Shown here piece after piece: positions 9,021 to 16,388 of a DNA stretch of 26,845 bases (the first letter of the stretch is position 1; every line of letters starts with the position of its first letter). The notes below the pieces were generated by a model. That model searched no databases. It was not told the DNA's origin and was given only the letters and a program-made list of their open reading frames with translations. Source of the stretch: DASPKT01 sp035626475 (GTDB lineage: Bacteria; Pseudomonadota; Alphaproteobacteria; Azospirillales; Azospirillaceae). Location: contig DASPNP010000030.1 of the NCBI GenBank assembly GCA_035626475.1, forward strand, positions 1-26,845. The letters are read 5' to 3'. A program made the position numbers and the translations under genes.

Positions 9021-9042
9021 CCCGATACCTACCGGTATCGGG
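9021..9042. promoter_or_regulatory. palindrome upstream of gfa
   Basis: CCCGATACC (9021-9029) and GGTATCGGG (9034-9042) are a perfect 9-bp inverted repeat with a 4-base spacer, 128-149 bp before the gfa start. It fits an operator or a hairpin; there is no T tract on either side. Its core differs in sequence and spacing from the nearby CGATAG-N7-CTATCG site. Confidence 0.5.
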
Positions 9043-9121
9043 CACCCGGTCGATTCAGCGCGATGCCGTGACGACTGTGGACCCCCGGCGCGAATACTAT
9101 CAATGGGCCATCCTCGTGCGG

Positions 9122-9140
9122 CGATAGCTAAAGGCTATCG
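9122..9140. promoter_or_regulatory. second copy of the LysR-type CGATAG-N7-CTATCG palindrome
   Basis: CGATAG (9122-9127) and CTATCG (9135-9140) with a 7-base spacer, the same core and spacing as at 3424-3442. It lies about 230 bp upstream of gfa and 34 bp beyond the TonB-receptor stop. It could be a gfa operator or the receptor's terminator hairpin; there is no T tract, and the match to the LysR site favours an operator. Confidence 0.55.
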
Positions 9141-9173
9141 TGCGGGCGGGCCCTCCAGCGTGCCGCGGTCCTT

Positions 9174-11573
9174 TCAGAATCTTGCCTTCAGTCCGACGGT
9201 GACGCTGCGCGGCGCCCCGGGGGACAGGAAGCGCGGATCCATGAAGCCCAGCTCCCCCGCCTCGCCATAGAGGCCGAACGTCTCGTACCGGGTGCCCAGC
9301 ACGTTGTCCACGCGGCCGAACAGCTCGGCGGCGCCGATCCGGTAGGAGGCCTCCAGATTGACCAGCGCGAAGCCGTCGATCGCCTCCGTCAGGTTCGCCT
9401 CGTCGCCCCGCAGCCGACGGCCGGAGTTCGCCACCAGCTCCGCCCCGAGCCGCAGCGCCGGGGTGACCGTCACCTCGCCGCCGAGCTTGAGCGAATGCAG
9501 CGGCACTCCGGGAATGGTGTCGCCCGGCTCCACCCGGATCTCGCCATCCTCGTCCGCCTCGGGATTGTCGGGCGCCTGGATGGCGAAGCGCGAGCGGAAG
9601 CGGGCGTCGACCAGGGCGTAGGAGGCGTACCAGGAGAAGCGTCCCGCCTCGCCGCGGGCCGCCAGCTCCACGCCGCGCCGCTCGGTGCCGCCGACATTGT
9701 CGAAATAGCCGGTGCCGATGATCGGCCCGGCGGAGATGAAGATGATATCGTCGCTGTTGCGCGTGCGGAAGGCCGCGGCCGACCAGTCCCAGCCCATGCC
9801 GCCCAGGCGCCCGTCGCCCCGGAGGCCGGCCTCCACCGTGCGGGCCACCACGTCGTCCAGCGGCGGGTCCGCGAGGAAGGCGTTGGGAAAGCGGCAGGGC
9901 TTCTCCGGATCGGCGCAGGAAAGCTCCGCCGGGGTCGGGATGCGGTTGCTCTCGTTGTAGGTGGCGTAGAGCGTCAGGGCGGGGGCGGCGTTCCAGGCGG
10001 CGCCCAGCCCCGGATTCAGCCGCGTGTAGGAATGATCGCCGTCCAGGTCCGTGCCGATCTGGTCGCGCAGCTCCAGATCCGCATGGTTGAGCCGCAACGC
10101 GCCGGAGAGATGCAGCGCCGGGGTGAGCGAGTAGGTGTCGCTGACATAGGCGCCCAGCAGGGTGCTGCGCGTCCGCAGCCCGACATTGAAGGCGTCGTTG
10201 CCGATGCCGATACCGAGATCCTCGACGCCGCGATCCTCCCCGAGCACACCCAGGTCGGAACCGCTGGCATAGGAGGTGCGGGCGTGATCGGCCGTGGCGC
10301 CGAGCACCAGAACGTTCCCGCGGCCCGCCACGGCGCCGGCCCAAACCAGCTGGCCGCCGGCGCCGCCGCTGCCGGTGCGGGTGCGGGTGCGGTTGAAGAC
10401 GGCGTCCGGCTCCGCCCCGCCGAAGTCCAGCAGCGGTCGGCCCCCGGCATCCAGCAGCACCTCCGGGTCGCCCTCCACCGCGGGCCCGTCCCCCTCGACC
10501 TCGGCGCCGAAGCACAGCGCGCCCTCCGGCGGGTCGAAGCCGGGCACCAGCCCGGCGAACTCCCCGCACTCCTCGAACTCGGCCTGGTCGCCGTTCACGG
10601 TGGAGCGCTTCAGCCGGCGGAAATAGGCGCCGCCCTGGACCGTCAGCCCCGCGGCGATCTCATGCACGCCGCGCGCCGAGGCGGCGAACAGGCGGCTGTC
10701 GGTGCGGTCGGGATAGGTGAAGACGGCGTCGCGCTCCTCGGCCAGCAGGTCAGCCGGGGCGGGGCCGTTGCCCGACAGCTCGGACGCCGCGCCGGTCAGC
10801 GCCAGCCCCACCTCCGACGCCGCGCCGCGCCAGGAGAGGTCGCCATGGGCGCGGCGGACGCGGCTGGGGCTGCGGTCGCGCCAGCCCCGGTCCCGCACCC
10901 AGTCGGCGCCGGCGTAGAAGCCGACCGCGCCGGCCCGGCCGCCCGTCTCGGCGATGATTGAGCGGCGGCCGTGGGACCCGGCCGAGACCTCGCCGCGCAT
11001 GCCCGGCGCGCGGAAGCCGTCCTTCATGGTCAGCTCCACCGAGCCGCCGATGGCGTTCGGGCCGTAGGTGGGGTTCGAGCCGGGCACCACCTGGACCGAA
11101 TGGATCGCGAAGACCGGAAGCAGGTCCCACTGCACCACGTCGCCGAAGGACTCGTTCACCCGCATCGCGCCCTGGTGGACGGCGACGCCCTGCGGCTCGC
11201 CCAGGGCCGGGGCGGCGGTGAAGCCGCGCAGGGTGATGCCCTGCTGCAGCGGATTGCCCAGCGTGTCGACCGCCGAGACGCTGCCCAGCCGGCGCGCGAG
11301 CGAGTCCGACAGGCTGGCGGCGCCGGGCCGGTCGATCTCCCGGGATGAGAGCGTCTGGACGTTGGCCGGCACGCGCTCCAGCGGGACGCCCGCGCCGGAC
11401 GGCGCCACCCCGATCACCACCACCTCGCCCCGCACCGCGCCGAGGATCGGGGCCTCGGCCGAGACCTGCTGCGCCCGGGCGGGCGCCGCGACCGGCGCGG
11501 CCAGCAGCGCCGAAGCCGAAACGCCGAGCAGGAGAAGCACCGGAAGCGGGGTGCCGGTCGCCCGTATCGTCAT
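9174..11573 (-). CDS. TonB-dependent outer-membrane receptor
   Basis: Outer-membrane transporter of 799 residues driven by TonB. A signal peptide spans 1-34 (ending ARA before QQVSAE). A probable TonB box, EVVVIGV, is at about 50-56. The plug domain follows at about 65-187 (RVPANVQTLSSREID, GITLRGF, GSNPTYGPNAIGGSVEL), then a 22-strand-type barrel ending in the terminal phenylalanine of VGLKARF. Two extracellular loops carry cysteine pairs: around 335-355 (EECGEF...ALCFG) and about 550 (ELSCADPEKPC). The start at 11573 has GGAG upstream. It is of the siderophore/metal-complex type; together with the ABC genes, a lanthanophore-like substrate (LutH-like) is possible but unproven. It lies 119 bp downstream of the DUF2927-type gene on the same strand. 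Confidence 0.94.
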   Translation of the reverse strand: MTIRATGTPLPVLLLLGVSASALLAAPVAAPARAQQVSAEAPILGAVRGEVVVIGVAPSGAGVPLERVPANVQTLSSREIDRPGAASLSDSLARRLGSVSAVDTLGNPLQQGITLRGFTAAPALGEPQGVAVHQGAMRVNESFGDVVQWDLLPVFAIHSVQVVPGSNPTYGPNAIGGSVELTMKDGFRAPGMRGEVSAGSHGRRSIIAETGGRAGAVGFYAGADWVRDRGWRDRSPSRVRRAHGDLSWRGAASEVGLALTGAASELSGNGPAPADLLAEERDAVFTYPDRTDSRLFAASARGVHEIAAGLTVQGGAYFRRLKRSTVNGDQAEFEECGEFAGLVPGFDPPEGALCFGAEVEGDGPAVEGDPEVLLDAGGRPLLDFGGAEPDAVFNRTRTRTGSGGAGGQLVWAGAVAGRGNVLVLGATADHARTSYASGSDLGVLGEDRGVEDLGIGIGNDAFNVGLRTRSTLLGAYVSDTYSLTPALHLSGALRLNHADLELRDQIGTDLDGDHSYTRLNPGLGAAWNAAPALTLYATYNESNRIPTPAELSCADPEKPCRFPNAFLADPPLDDVVARTVEAGLRGDGRLGGMGWDWSAAAFRTRNSDDIIFISAGPIIGTGYFDNVGGTERRGVELAARGEAGRFSWYASYALVDARFRSRFAIQAPDNPEADEDGEIRVEPGDTIPGVPLHSLKLGGEVTVTPALRLGAELVANSGRRLRGDEANLTEAIDGFALVNLEASYRIGAAELFGRVDNVLGTRYETFGLYGEAGELGFMDPRFLSPGAPRSVTVGLKARF

Positions 11574-11692
11574 CGTCCGCTCCGACCACCGGCAGATCAT
11601 TGGTCCAGGAGCATTGGAGCGGAGACGGCAGGGGCGCGACAATCGAACTTTCGGCGCAGGGGAGAGCCGGCGACCTTTCTCCGTCCCGGGCG

Positions 11693-12457
11693 TCAACGGG
11701 GGGCGGAAAGCGCCCGCAGCAGTTCCGCGATGATTGGCCGTGCCTGCGCCATCGCCTCCTCGCCCTCGGCACCGGCGCGCAGCCGCCGGTCGTAGAGAGC
11801 GCGCAGCAACAGCCGGTCGGCCTGGCCCAGATGCCGGTAGCCGATTCCATCGAACAGCGCCGTGGCCGGGTCCTGCACCTCGCCGAACAGGCCCAGGCTT
11901 TGCAGGATCTCCTCCAGCAGGCAGGCCTCCGCCGTCTCCACCCCGACATTGCCGGCATTCACATGCACCTCCGAGCGGATCATCCGCCCGTCCGCGCTGC
12001 TGGGAATGGCCATGCAGGTGAACTGACGGTTCGCGGGATCGACCGGGGCCGCGGCGGATGGCCAGTAGCTCTTGCGCCAGGTGAGGACGACCATGATGTC
12101 GCCACGCTCCGGCGGCGCCTCCTTGACCTCTATCGCCAGTCCGCTCGCTTCCGCCAGTTCGGCCGCGACGGCGTCCACCGCCGCCATGAAGCTTCCGGCG
12201 GCGTCGCCATGAACCGAGACGATGATGGGCCCCAGCCAGCGCGTGACCGGGCGGGCGCGCTTGATCTCGTCGCGCAGAGCGCCCTCAGCGAAGAGGCGGA
12301 CCAAGCGGTCCTCCCAGGCGGCTGTCGGGGCCAGAGTCTCCAGCGGCCGGTCCAGCACCTGCGGCAGTTCCTCTGCCGCGCCGGTGACGCGCGGCACAAG
12401 CGCGAGGAGGAGCACGAGGCCTACCTGCCGCGCCAACGCTTGGATACGCAATCCCAT
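11693..12457 (-). CDS. exported DUF2927-type protein
   Basis: Protein of 254 residues with an N-terminal signal peptide (QVGLVLLLALVPRVTGA, cleaved near residue 26). The C-terminal half fits the DUF2927 pattern: a cysteine followed by LLEEILQSLGLFGEV at about 178-193, then a short acidic segment, LGQADRLLLRALYDRRLRAG, and a final helix. Function unknown; these proteins often look like inactive metallopeptidase relatives (HExxH-like position reading LEEIL here), which is my inference. GGAGG stands before the ATG at 12457. It is probably co-transcribed with the TonB receptor downstream. Confidence 0.8.
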   Translation of the reverse strand: MGLRIQALARQVGLVLLLALVPRVTGAAEELPQVLDRPLETLAPTAAWEDRLVRLFAEGALRDEIKRARPVTRWLGPIIVSVHGDAAGSFMAAVDAVAAELAEASGLAIEVKEAPPERGDIMVVLTWRKSYWPSAAAPVDPANRQFTCMAIPSSADGRMIRSEVHVNAGNVGVETAEACLLEEILQSLGLFGEVQDPATALFDGIGYRHLGQADRLLLRALYDRRLRAGAEGEEAMAQARPIIAELLRALSAPR

Positions 12458-12672
12458 GCCGACCTCCACTGCCGCACTCTTCCAGTGCGCGACGCCCGCG
12501 CGCCAGCATGCGACTGGCCTGTCGATCCAACACTGACCTGCTCCCATGATTTTCCGCCAAATCGAGGTGGAGCCCACGCCCCAAGCGGAGGTTTGGCGCG
12601 ATAAGTCTCGACTCTGGAAAACTGCCAGCGATCGGCGTGCTCATCACGAGCACCATGAGCAAGCGACCTAGC
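12458..12672. other. gene-free stretch upstream of the DUF2927-type gene
   Basis: About 215 bp with no coding signal. It should contain the promoter of the DUF2927/TonB-receptor pair. A spaced inverted repeat CGCCAAA (12555-12561) / TTTGGCG (12592-12598) is present with a 30-base gap; its meaning is unclear. Confidence 0.3.
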
Positions 12673-12964
12673 CTAGTTCAAGCGCCCAGCAGGTCTTGGC
12701 CGCGCGGTCCTGGTCCCAGGCAACCCCGCAGCGCCGGCGTTCCAGCCGACGCCGGCGACGACCAGCAGGTCTCCCGCTTCCTTCCCGTAACGCATGATCT
12801 TGGCACGCTTCACACCCGCCGCACGGGCCACCTGCCGGACAGGCATGCTCCAGCAGGGCGTTCTTGTCGCCGGTTTCGACCGAAGGCTTCGCCAAGTCGC
12901 GCAGCACGACACGGTGGCGGAGGGCGCGCTCCAGGGCGCGGACAGCGTGGGTGTCGTCGCGTGG
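12673..12964 (-). pseudogene. remnant of a GAF-domain sensor kinase N-terminus
   Basis: Reading the minus strand, one frame gives DTHAVRALERALRHRVVLRD then LAKPSVETGDKNALLEHAC. At about 12838 one extra base shifts the reading, and the next frame continues RQVARAAGVKRAKIMRYGKE then AGDLLVVAGVGWNAG before decaying into GAAGLPGTRT and a stop. Together these two pieces read as the start of GAF-domain histidine kinases common in Rhodospirillales (helix, then GAF core RAKIMRY...LLVVAGVGW). No start codon lies in frame and the kinase part is gone. This is a frameshifted, 3'-truncated relic and marks the segment as a site of past rearrangement. Identification is from memory of the family. Confidence 0.6.
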
Positions 12965-12976
12965 TGCCGTGCCTGC

Positions 12977-13129
12977 CTAACCCTGCCCGGTGCTTCCCGT
13001 GCCACCGAGACAGCAGAGGATTGGTACCCTGAATGTATAGGGTAGGTAGAGGATTGAACCTTCCGCCCTTCGCAGGTGCTGGCCAGCGACCATGGTGAAC
13101 AGTGCGTTCCCCCGAACTTGCTGGCTCAT
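12977..13129 (-). CDS. possible 50-residue ORF coupled to the upstream small gene
   Basis: The ATG overlaps the stop of the preceding 92-residue gene as ATGA and the frame runs 50 codons (MSQQVRGNALFTMVAGQHLR onward). Nothing in it resembles a known family and the second half is not protein-like. The overlap is the only argument for translation. It may be a chance frame in decayed DNA. Confidence 0.2.
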   Translation of the reverse strand: MSQQVRGNALFTMVAGQHLRRAEGSILYLPYTFRVPILCCLGGTGSTGQG

Positions 13130-13404
13130 GGTTTCGATCGGCTGGCGCTGTCCATGATCTCGTAGGCGCAGACCTCCCAGCTCAGGCCCCAGCCGCGCTG
13201 AGCGCGTGGAAACCGTCGGGCCAAGCCGGTGCTGGCCAGCTTGGAGAGGGTATGGGAGGCCTCGTGTTTGCTGATGAAGATGCGCCTGGAGGCGGCATAC
13301 TGCACCGCGCGTTCGGCATCCACGGTAGGTTTGCCCCTGGCCTTGGCGTCGCGCAGGCACTCCAGGACGATGCTCTCGATGTCGCTCAACTCGCTGATCG
13401 CCAT
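13126..13404 (-). CDS. small hypothetical protein, possible winged-helix regulator
   Basis: Protein of 92 residues. The pattern is helix (SDIESIVLECLRDAKARG), helix (VDAERAVQYAA), SRRIFISKHEASHTLSKLAS, then GLARRFPRAQRGWGLSWEV, which could be a small winged helix-turn-helix with the wing in the last part. No named family recognised. GGGGAG lies 8 bases before the ATG and codon use is normal, so it looks like a living gene in an otherwise decayed stretch. It stands alone between the kinase relic and a gene-free gap. Confidence 0.6.
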   Translation of the reverse strand: MAISELSDIESIVLECLRDAKARGKPTVDAERAVQYAASRRIFISKHEASHTLSKLASTGLARRFPRAQRGWGLSWEVCAYEIMDSASRSKP

Positions 13405-13819
13405 GATCTGCTCCCCTACACCGGTGCTCCGTGCCGAACGGTCGCTGGTCAGATGAACCGGCCATGCCGTCAGAAACAGGCGGGACCCGAGTTCAATGCG
13501 GTGATGGTTGGCGTCGCATCCATATCCATCGCAGATCGGGAACTGAGAATGGCAGCCGTTCCCAGACGAGGGTTTGGAAGCCGGAATTCTTGCGACTCGG
13601 AACGCCGGTGTCAGGGCACGCTCGGCCCCGGTCCAGCGGGAGCAGGGCTGCCCTTGCGGACTCTTGCGGCCAAGTGCGATCTGGCCCGGGCAGGCGGCGC
13701 GATGCCACCATGGCCCACCTCCTCCCCAGGCTCTGTGCGGGCGCGTCGCTCCGACATCGGCACGCCTGCCGCGCTGAACGGCACGGCCTCATTGCCGAAG
13801 GCGCCAAGCCGGACGGCCG
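13405..13819. other. gene-free gap
   Basis: About 415 bp between two minus-strand genes. Every long frame here reads as arginine/proline/serine-rich nonsense, and the stretch is patchier in composition than its neighbours. I see no recognisable gene, transposase remnant or RNA. It must include the promoter of the 92-residue gene. Confidence 0.4.
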
Positions 13820-14713
13820 CTAGCTCTTCACCGACTGGAGATCGTTCAACAGCCACCGCGCGGCGGTGCCGAGCTGGCGATTGCGCTGGTGGACGGCGTA
13901 GATGGGAATCGAGCCGGGCAGGACCGCCGGATCCTCGACCGGCAACCGCTTGAGGTCGCCGTCGCGCAGGTGCGGCTCCACCAGGTGCAGCGGCATCGTG
14001 GCCCAGCCGAAACCGGCCAGCAGGAAGTCCAGCCGCCGCCCAAGGTCGACGAAGCGCCACACGCGGGGGCTCACCACGCTGTAGCTGGGCCCTCCCTGGT
14101 TCTCCGGATCGGTCAGCACGAGCTGCACATGTTCGGCAAGCACCTCCCGTTCCAGGCGGCGCCGCTCCTGCGCCAGGGGGTGGGAGGGAGCGACGACCGG
14201 CACCAGCTCGATGGAGCTGACGGGATAGGCCTGGAGTTCCTGTGCCTGCGGCGGAAACAGCATGCACAGGGCGAGGGCGGCGGACCCGGAGCGCACGCGC
14301 CGCTCCGCGCCTCCCAGCGCCTCCGTGAACAGCGTCACGGCCAAGTCCGGGAACCGGCGCTGCAGGCCGGCCAGGCTGCGGATCACCGGGCCGGTCGGCA
14401 CCATGCCGTCGACCGCGAAGGTGAGCTCCGGTTCCAGCCCCTGCGCGATCGTGCCCGCCGTCCGCTCGAACAGCTCGGCTTGGCGGAGCACCTGCCGCGC
14501 CTGCGCCGCCAGCACGCGCCCCGCGTCAGTCAGGACCGGCGCCCGGCCCGACCGGTCGAACAGCTGCACCCGCTGGTGGGCCTCCAGCGTCTGAACCGCG
14601 TGGCTGATGGCCGACTGGGCGCGCCGCAGCCGTCTGCCGGCGGCCGAGAAGCTTCCGGTTTCCTCGATCGTGACCAGGACCCGCAGCTGGTCGAGGGTCA
14701 GCGTACCCAGCAT
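13820..14713 (-). CDS. LysR-family regulator of the divergent dioxygenase/DoxX genes
   Basis: LysR-type regulator of 297 residues. The N-terminal helix-turn-helix is TLDQLRVLVTIEETGSFSAA with RRAQSAISHAVQTLE, and the effector-binding domain spans about 90-295. It is divergently transcribed from the DODA-type dioxygenase with a 125-bp gap, the usual arrangement of this regulator family with its target. An inverted repeat ATCTA-N9-TAGAT begins 2 bp from the start codon, so the protein probably represses itself. The inducer is unknown. Confidence 0.94.
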   Translation of the reverse strand: MLGTLTLDQLRVLVTIEETGSFSAAGRRLRRAQSAISHAVQTLEAHQRVQLFDRSGRAPVLTDAGRVLAAQARQVLRQAELFERTAGTIAQGLEPELTFAVDGMVPTGPVIRSLAGLQRRFPDLAVTLFTEALGGAERRVRSGSAALALCMLFPPQAQELQAYPVSSIELVPVVAPSHPLAQERRRLEREVLAEHVQLVLTDPENQGGPSYSVVSPRVWRFVDLGRRLDFLLAGFGWATMPLHLVEPHLRDGDLKRLPVEDPAVLPGSIPIYAVHQRNRQLGTAARWLLNDLQSVKS

Positions 14714-14714
14714 G

Positions 14715-14733
14715 ATCTATCTGCCCTGTAGAT
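14715..14733. promoter_or_regulatory. probable LysR operator in the divergent promoter
   Basis: ATCTA (14715-14719) and TAGAT (14729-14733) form an inverted repeat with a 9-base spacer in the LysR/dioxygenase intergenic region. A second possible site, CGAT-N5-ATCG, follows at 14743-14755. Position and form fit LysR binding sites. Confidence 0.55.
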
Positions 14734-14838
14734 GGGTTGGATCGATCTTTTATCGCTCCCGGCGGGGGTCTGGCGAGACTATCTCTTCGTCGTCGGGCGC
14801 ACCAGCCTGAGCCCGGCCTCGACCGAGGGAGAGCACGA

Positions 14839-15663
14839 GTGAGTACACGCCTGCCCACCTACTTCATCAGCCATGGCGGCGGCCCTTGGCCCTATCTCGA
14901 CGGGCCCTTCCGCCGCGCGTTCGACCGGCTCGAGCGATCGCTGAAGGACATCCGTCGCGAGCTGGGCGATGCGCCGCGCGCCGTGCTCGTCATCTCCGGC
15001 CACTGGGAAGAGAATGGCTTCGCCATCTCGTCCGCCGAGCAGCCGGGGATGGTCTACGACTATTCGGGCTTCCCCGAGCACACGTACCACATCCGCTACA
15101 AGGCACCGGGGTCCCCGGAGCTTGCGGCGCGGGTGCGGGCACTGCTGGAGGCGGGCGGCATTCCGGCGCGCCTCGATCCGGAGCGGGGCTACGACCACGG
15201 CACCTTCAGCATCATGAAGCCGCTCTACCCGGAAGAGGACATCCCGCTCGTCCAGCTCTCGATCGACCGCGGCTACGACCCTGAGCGGCACCTCCGGCTC
15301 GGCCGCCTGCTCGCGCCGCTCCGCGATGAGGGCGTGCTGATCATCGGCAGCGGGCTCACCTACCACAACATGCGGGAGATGCGCGGAAGCTCGGCCATCG
15401 AGCCGTCGCGGGTGTTCGACGCCTGGCTCCACGACACGCTTGTCGAAGCCAAGCCCGGGGAGCGCACGGCACGGCTCGTGGACTGGGAGCGTGCGCCGCA
15501 GGCGCGCGCCGCGCATCCGCAGGAGGACCACCTCATTCCGCTCATGGTGGCCGTCGGTGCCGCCGAAGGCGAGGCCGGAACGGCCGTCTACCACCAGAAG
15601 GATCTGTTCGGCGGCATCACGGCGTCGAGTTTCCGCTTCGGCGACGCGCCCGCCGCGACCTGA
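14839..15663 (+). CDS. DODA-type extradiol ring-opening dioxygenase (LigB superfamily)
   Basis: Non-haem metal dioxygenase of 274 residues, of the 4,5-DOPA dioxygenase (YgiD/DODA) group. Conserved histidines visible: H12 (SHGGGP), H55 (SGHWEE), H120 (YDHGTF) and H176 (YHNMREM). The pattern IPLVQLSI and EGVLIIGSG is typical of the family. The start is a GTG at 14839 (STRLPTYFISHGGGPW follows), preceded by GAGGGAGA; an upstream ATG in frame would add a run of arginine-rich residues that no family member has. Likely substrate is a catecholic aromatic; the true one is unknown. It precedes the DoxX gene by 29 bp. Confidence 0.94.
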   Translation: MSTRLPTYFISHGGGPWPYLDGPFRRAFDRLERSLKDIRRELGDAPRAVLVISGHWEENGFAISSAEQPGMVYDYSGFPEHTYHIRYKAPGSPELAARVRALLEAGGIPARLDPERGYDHGTFSIMKPLYPEEDIPLVQLSIDRGYDPERHLRLGRLLAPLRDEGVLIIGSGLTYHNMREMRGSSAIEPSRVFDAWLHDTLVEAKPGERTARLVDWERAPQARAAHPQEDHLIPLMVAVGAAEGEAGTAVYHQKDLFGGITASSFRFGDAPAAT

Positions 15664-15692
15664 ACACCATAAGCCCTGCAGGAGAAGCCTGA

Positions 15693-16109
15693 ATGTCGAC
15701 GCTCAACAAATGGTCGCCGCACGCGCTTGCGGCGCTGCGCATCGTTACCGCGCTGCTCATGCTCGAGCATGCGACGATGAAGTTCTTCGCCTTCCCGGCG
15801 CCCATGCCGATGCCCGGACCGCTGCCGGGGATCATCGTCGCGGCCGGCGTCATCGAACTCGTGACCGGGATTCTGATCACGATCGGCCTGTTCACCCGGC
15901 CGGCCGCCTTCCTCGCCTCGGGTACGATGGCCGCCGCCTACTTCCTGGGTCACGCGACACAGGGCTTCTGGCCCGCCCTCAACCAGGGCGAAGCCGCCAT
16001 CATGTTCTGCTTCGCGTTCTTCTACATCGTCTTCGCCGGGCCCGGCGCGTGGAGCCTCGATGGGCTGCGCGGCAAGCGCACCGCCGACGGTGAGCCGGCA
16101 AGGGCATGA
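15693..16109 (+). CDS. DoxX-family membrane protein
   Basis: Inner-membrane protein of 138 residues with four hydrophobic segments and the usual DoxX start (ALAALRIVTALLMLEHATMK), then MPGPLPGIIVAAGVIELVTG, ITIGLFTRPAAFLASGTMAA and IMFCFAFFYIVFAGPGAWSL. GGAG lies 9 bases before the ATG, 29 bp after the dioxygenase stop, so the two form an operon. DoxX-like proteins often accompany LysR/dioxygenase or pirin genes and have been linked to redox or thiol stress; the exact function is unknown. Confidence 0.92.
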   Translation: MSTLNKWSPHALAALRIVTALLMLEHATMKFFAFPAPMPMPGPLPGIIVAAGVIELVTGILITIGLFTRPAAFLASGTMAAAYFLGHATQGFWPALNQGEAAIMFCFAFFYIVFAGPGAWSLDGLRGKRTADGEPARA

Positions 16110-16332
16110 GGAGACGCACAGCCCCAGGATGCTCTCCACGTCGCCGATGGCGGCGCCCGCCGGCCGGCCGCTAAGGTGAGGGCCTTGGCCCCCCGGACCT
16201 AGCCTGATCGATCCCCCCGGTCCGCCGTCCCCCGCGGCCGGGCACGGCCGGAAGGCGGACTGGCGGCCCGTCGCGGCCGGGAGCGCCGCCCCGGCGCCGG
16301 CCGGCTGGCCGCTCCTTGGGCTGATGGGGATC

Positions 16333-16361
16333 GGGGCGCCGGCCGGACCCGCCGGCGCCCC
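16333..16361. terminator. strong hairpin between DoxX and pentapeptide genes
   Basis: GGGGCGCCGGC (16333-16343) and GCCGGCGCCCC (16351-16361) are a perfect 11-bp stem with a 7-base loop, followed on the plus strand by the pyrimidine-rich TTCTCCCTTTTCC. It lies 27 bp past the stop of the minus-strand pentapeptide gene and 220 bp past the DoxX stop. It could terminate both. The rest of 16110-16388 holds no gene. Confidence 0.7.
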
Positions 16362-16388
16362 TTCTCCCTTTTCCGTCCGGGCGGACGC

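Noticed and set aside
9122..9140. Calling this palindrome only a terminator of the TonB receptor gene
   Set aside because: The stem is short and lacks a T tract, and its arms and spacing match the LysR operator at 3424-3442, so it is listed as regulatory with the terminator option noted.
12458..13819. Insertion sequence or integron remains
   Set aside because: No transposase motif, terminal repeats with target duplication, or integrase could be seen; only a kinase relic and a small gene.
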